NCBI GenBank assembly: GCA_016801885.1
Contig: CM028882.1
Location: 558,001 to 622,000 of the forward strand
Source of the DNA: Toxotes chatareus
Lineage: Eukaryota; Chordata; Actinopteri; Toxotidae
Reading direction: 5' to 3'
Length of the DNA: 64,000 nucleotides
The translations under genes and the position numbers were made by a program. Below, in pieces: positions 62,383 to 64,000 of this stretch (positions are counted from its first letter, which is position 1; every line of letters begins with the position of its first letter). A model generated the notes under the pieces. It did no database searches. It was not told the origin of the DNA and was given only the letters and a program-made list of their open reading frames with translations.

Positions 62383-64000
62383 CATCTCTTTTTTGACTTA
62401 ATTTAATTTGAACTGCACACACAGCAGGCCTGGTTAGATTTATATTCAACACACACCATGCTGTAACGCACATGTTTGGAACGCGACCACAGCCTCTGTC
62501 TGTGGACAGGGTGAAGGGATGCGTCGTGCTGCTGTCAAATGAAAACCATGCATCCCCACAATGTTAACTTCTAAGGAACTCAGCAACATTTTTTTTTTTT
62601 TTCGGAGAACACTTTGAAAAGAGAGAATCGCCCAGCCTGGAGAAAAAAAAAAGCCTAGAGGAACATGTCACCCTCAACCCTAAACCAACACAGAGGTGCG
62701 TGGTTTTCAGCAGAGAGCTGTAGCTGATGGTGTGAGCCCGAAATCAGAGCGGTGTCAGGCCAGGACCCGCAGGAGCAGCTGTGCGGTGACACACACCAAC
62801 ACGCCCTCTTCTGTCAGTAACCTGCTAACGCTGTAAACACACAGCAGCAGCAACAGACAGAGGACACCCTGAGCAGTCTTTCCCTGCAGATTTTTTTAAG
62901 GATAATGGAATGCGTTTACAGCAGCATGAAAAAAAAAAAAAAAAAAAAAAAAAAAAACAGGCTGAAGCTTCGACTTAAGTGCTGAGGAAACCTCAGGCTA
63001 TAGAGGGTTATGAACCCGTTTCTGTCATGCCACCAACGACTACTGTTTTTCTTTTTACAGACAGCACATGCAAGGATGAGCCTGAATTAAATAATACATA
63101 AAACTGTCCATGGCCGTAGCTGTAAAACATGAAACAAGTCTAGATACATAGATTTCACAAATGAAAAATACACAGAATAACTGAAAAATCCAGCTGCACG
63201 TTCCAAAAAAAAAAAGGTCACTGTTTGCACAAGCATAATAAGTTCATGTTTTTCATGAAGCATCAGAATGCATGACTTATGGTTTAAATTTGTTTGTTTT
63301 TCTTTGCAGAAACACAAAGAGCTCAATAAATCTGTAAAATTTTACAGTACCCACTGTGTGATTCACTTATACAGATATGGCCGCAAATATGTGGATCTCA
63401 AGAACTGACTCTGATTCTGTCAGAATCTAGCAAACTCAGCATTTTTGGAGTGTAAGTCAAGAACTATATTTTAACTCTGATTATAACTCTGTTTTCAAGT
63501 TTCCCCTCTTCCTGACAGGGTCACCAACCTCTTTTCTCTTTGCACCATTGAATACAAAAATTGAAAGCCTTTGTAGACCTTGGAGGTCAAGGGCCACATT
63601 GAGGCCACAAGACCACAAGAGTAGACAGTGGGACCTGACCGATGCTGAAAGCAAACCTAAAGGAAAAGACATGCGAGGTGTCTTCAGAAAGCTCATGTGA
63701 GGACACCTCAGTAAGATCTTTCACAGTGGACACTGTCCACATCAGAAAGACAGCATCTGTCATTTGTTCAAACCTGACTAGCAGTTGGGTAAATAATGCA
63801 GCTCAGGATTATTAAAAAAAGACTAAATGTTCATGTGACCATTCTGAGGGACATGTTTTATGCACCAATATTATATATTTAAAAAATCATCATATATGTT
63901 TTGGGCAGAATTTGAAATTATATCAAGTGTCATATCAAGTGACATAAACAGTCAATGTATATAATTATACCCACTTGGTGGTAACTTATCCAGAGCCACA
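62383..64000. other. Region upstream of isl1, no gene seen
   Basis: Poly-A at 62930-62957 and shorter A/T runs. The patch 62640-62880 is GC-richer and may be promoter-distal sequence. A short inverted pair GAGGTGTC/GACACCTC lies at 63675-63709. No exon recognised. Confidence 0.45.

Overview
The window is vertebrate nuclear DNA, almost certainly from a ray-finned (teleost) fish. Reasons: one intron-containing gene with GT-AG introns and an ISL1-type protein; dense CA, AT, AAT and poly-A tracts; and interspersed repeats of fish type (a Tc1/mariner remnant, a short TIR element, LINE-like 3' tails ending in TTGAA or TTACC/TTATC units, and the repeat carrying TTTGGACTGCGGGAGGAAG). There is no operon, CRISPR array, prophage or other bacterial feature.

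The only gene I can support is isl1 (Islet-1, LIM-homeodomain factor) on the minus strand, 61840 down to 55998. Six coding exons join in frame to 1050 bp, 349 residues plus stop, the length of human ISL1. Exon 1 holds only the first nine residues and one base; exon 2 carries LIM1, exon 3 LIM2, exon 4 the homeodomain, exon 5 the LHX3-binding region, and exon 6 the Ser-rich tail. Introns are about 0.4 to 1.5 kb. A proximal promoter-like cluster (CRE-type sites, E-box, CCAAT) lies near 62025-62068. Just upstream is a fish dispersed repeat bounded by CA/CG tracts. The 3' UTR probably runs to about 54.75-55.0 kb.

The other 54 kb, 3' of isl1 on its own strand, look like a gene desert. I find no exon set there that I recognise. 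About a dozen blocks of 150-600 bp look unlike the background: mixed composition, few simple repeats, and clusters of TAAT/ATTA, E-box and similar sites. They are candidate distal isl1 enhancers, since motor- and sensory-neuron isl1 enhancers (the CREST elements) are known 3' of the gene in fish and mammals. Sequence reading alone cannot prove conservation. The best candidates are 40230-40830, 7530-7870, 46370-46640 and 35840-36200.

The most notable structural points are these. isl1 exon 5 sits between a CA repeat and a UG repeat, complementary in the pre-mRNA. The exon 3 acceptor is built on a UG/CG repeat. The exon 5 donor is non-consensus. A set of perfect short-spacer inverted repeats is scattered through the desert, the longest with 28-nt arms and a 2-nt spacer at 28956-29013. 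I saw no clear undescribed multi-gene system.
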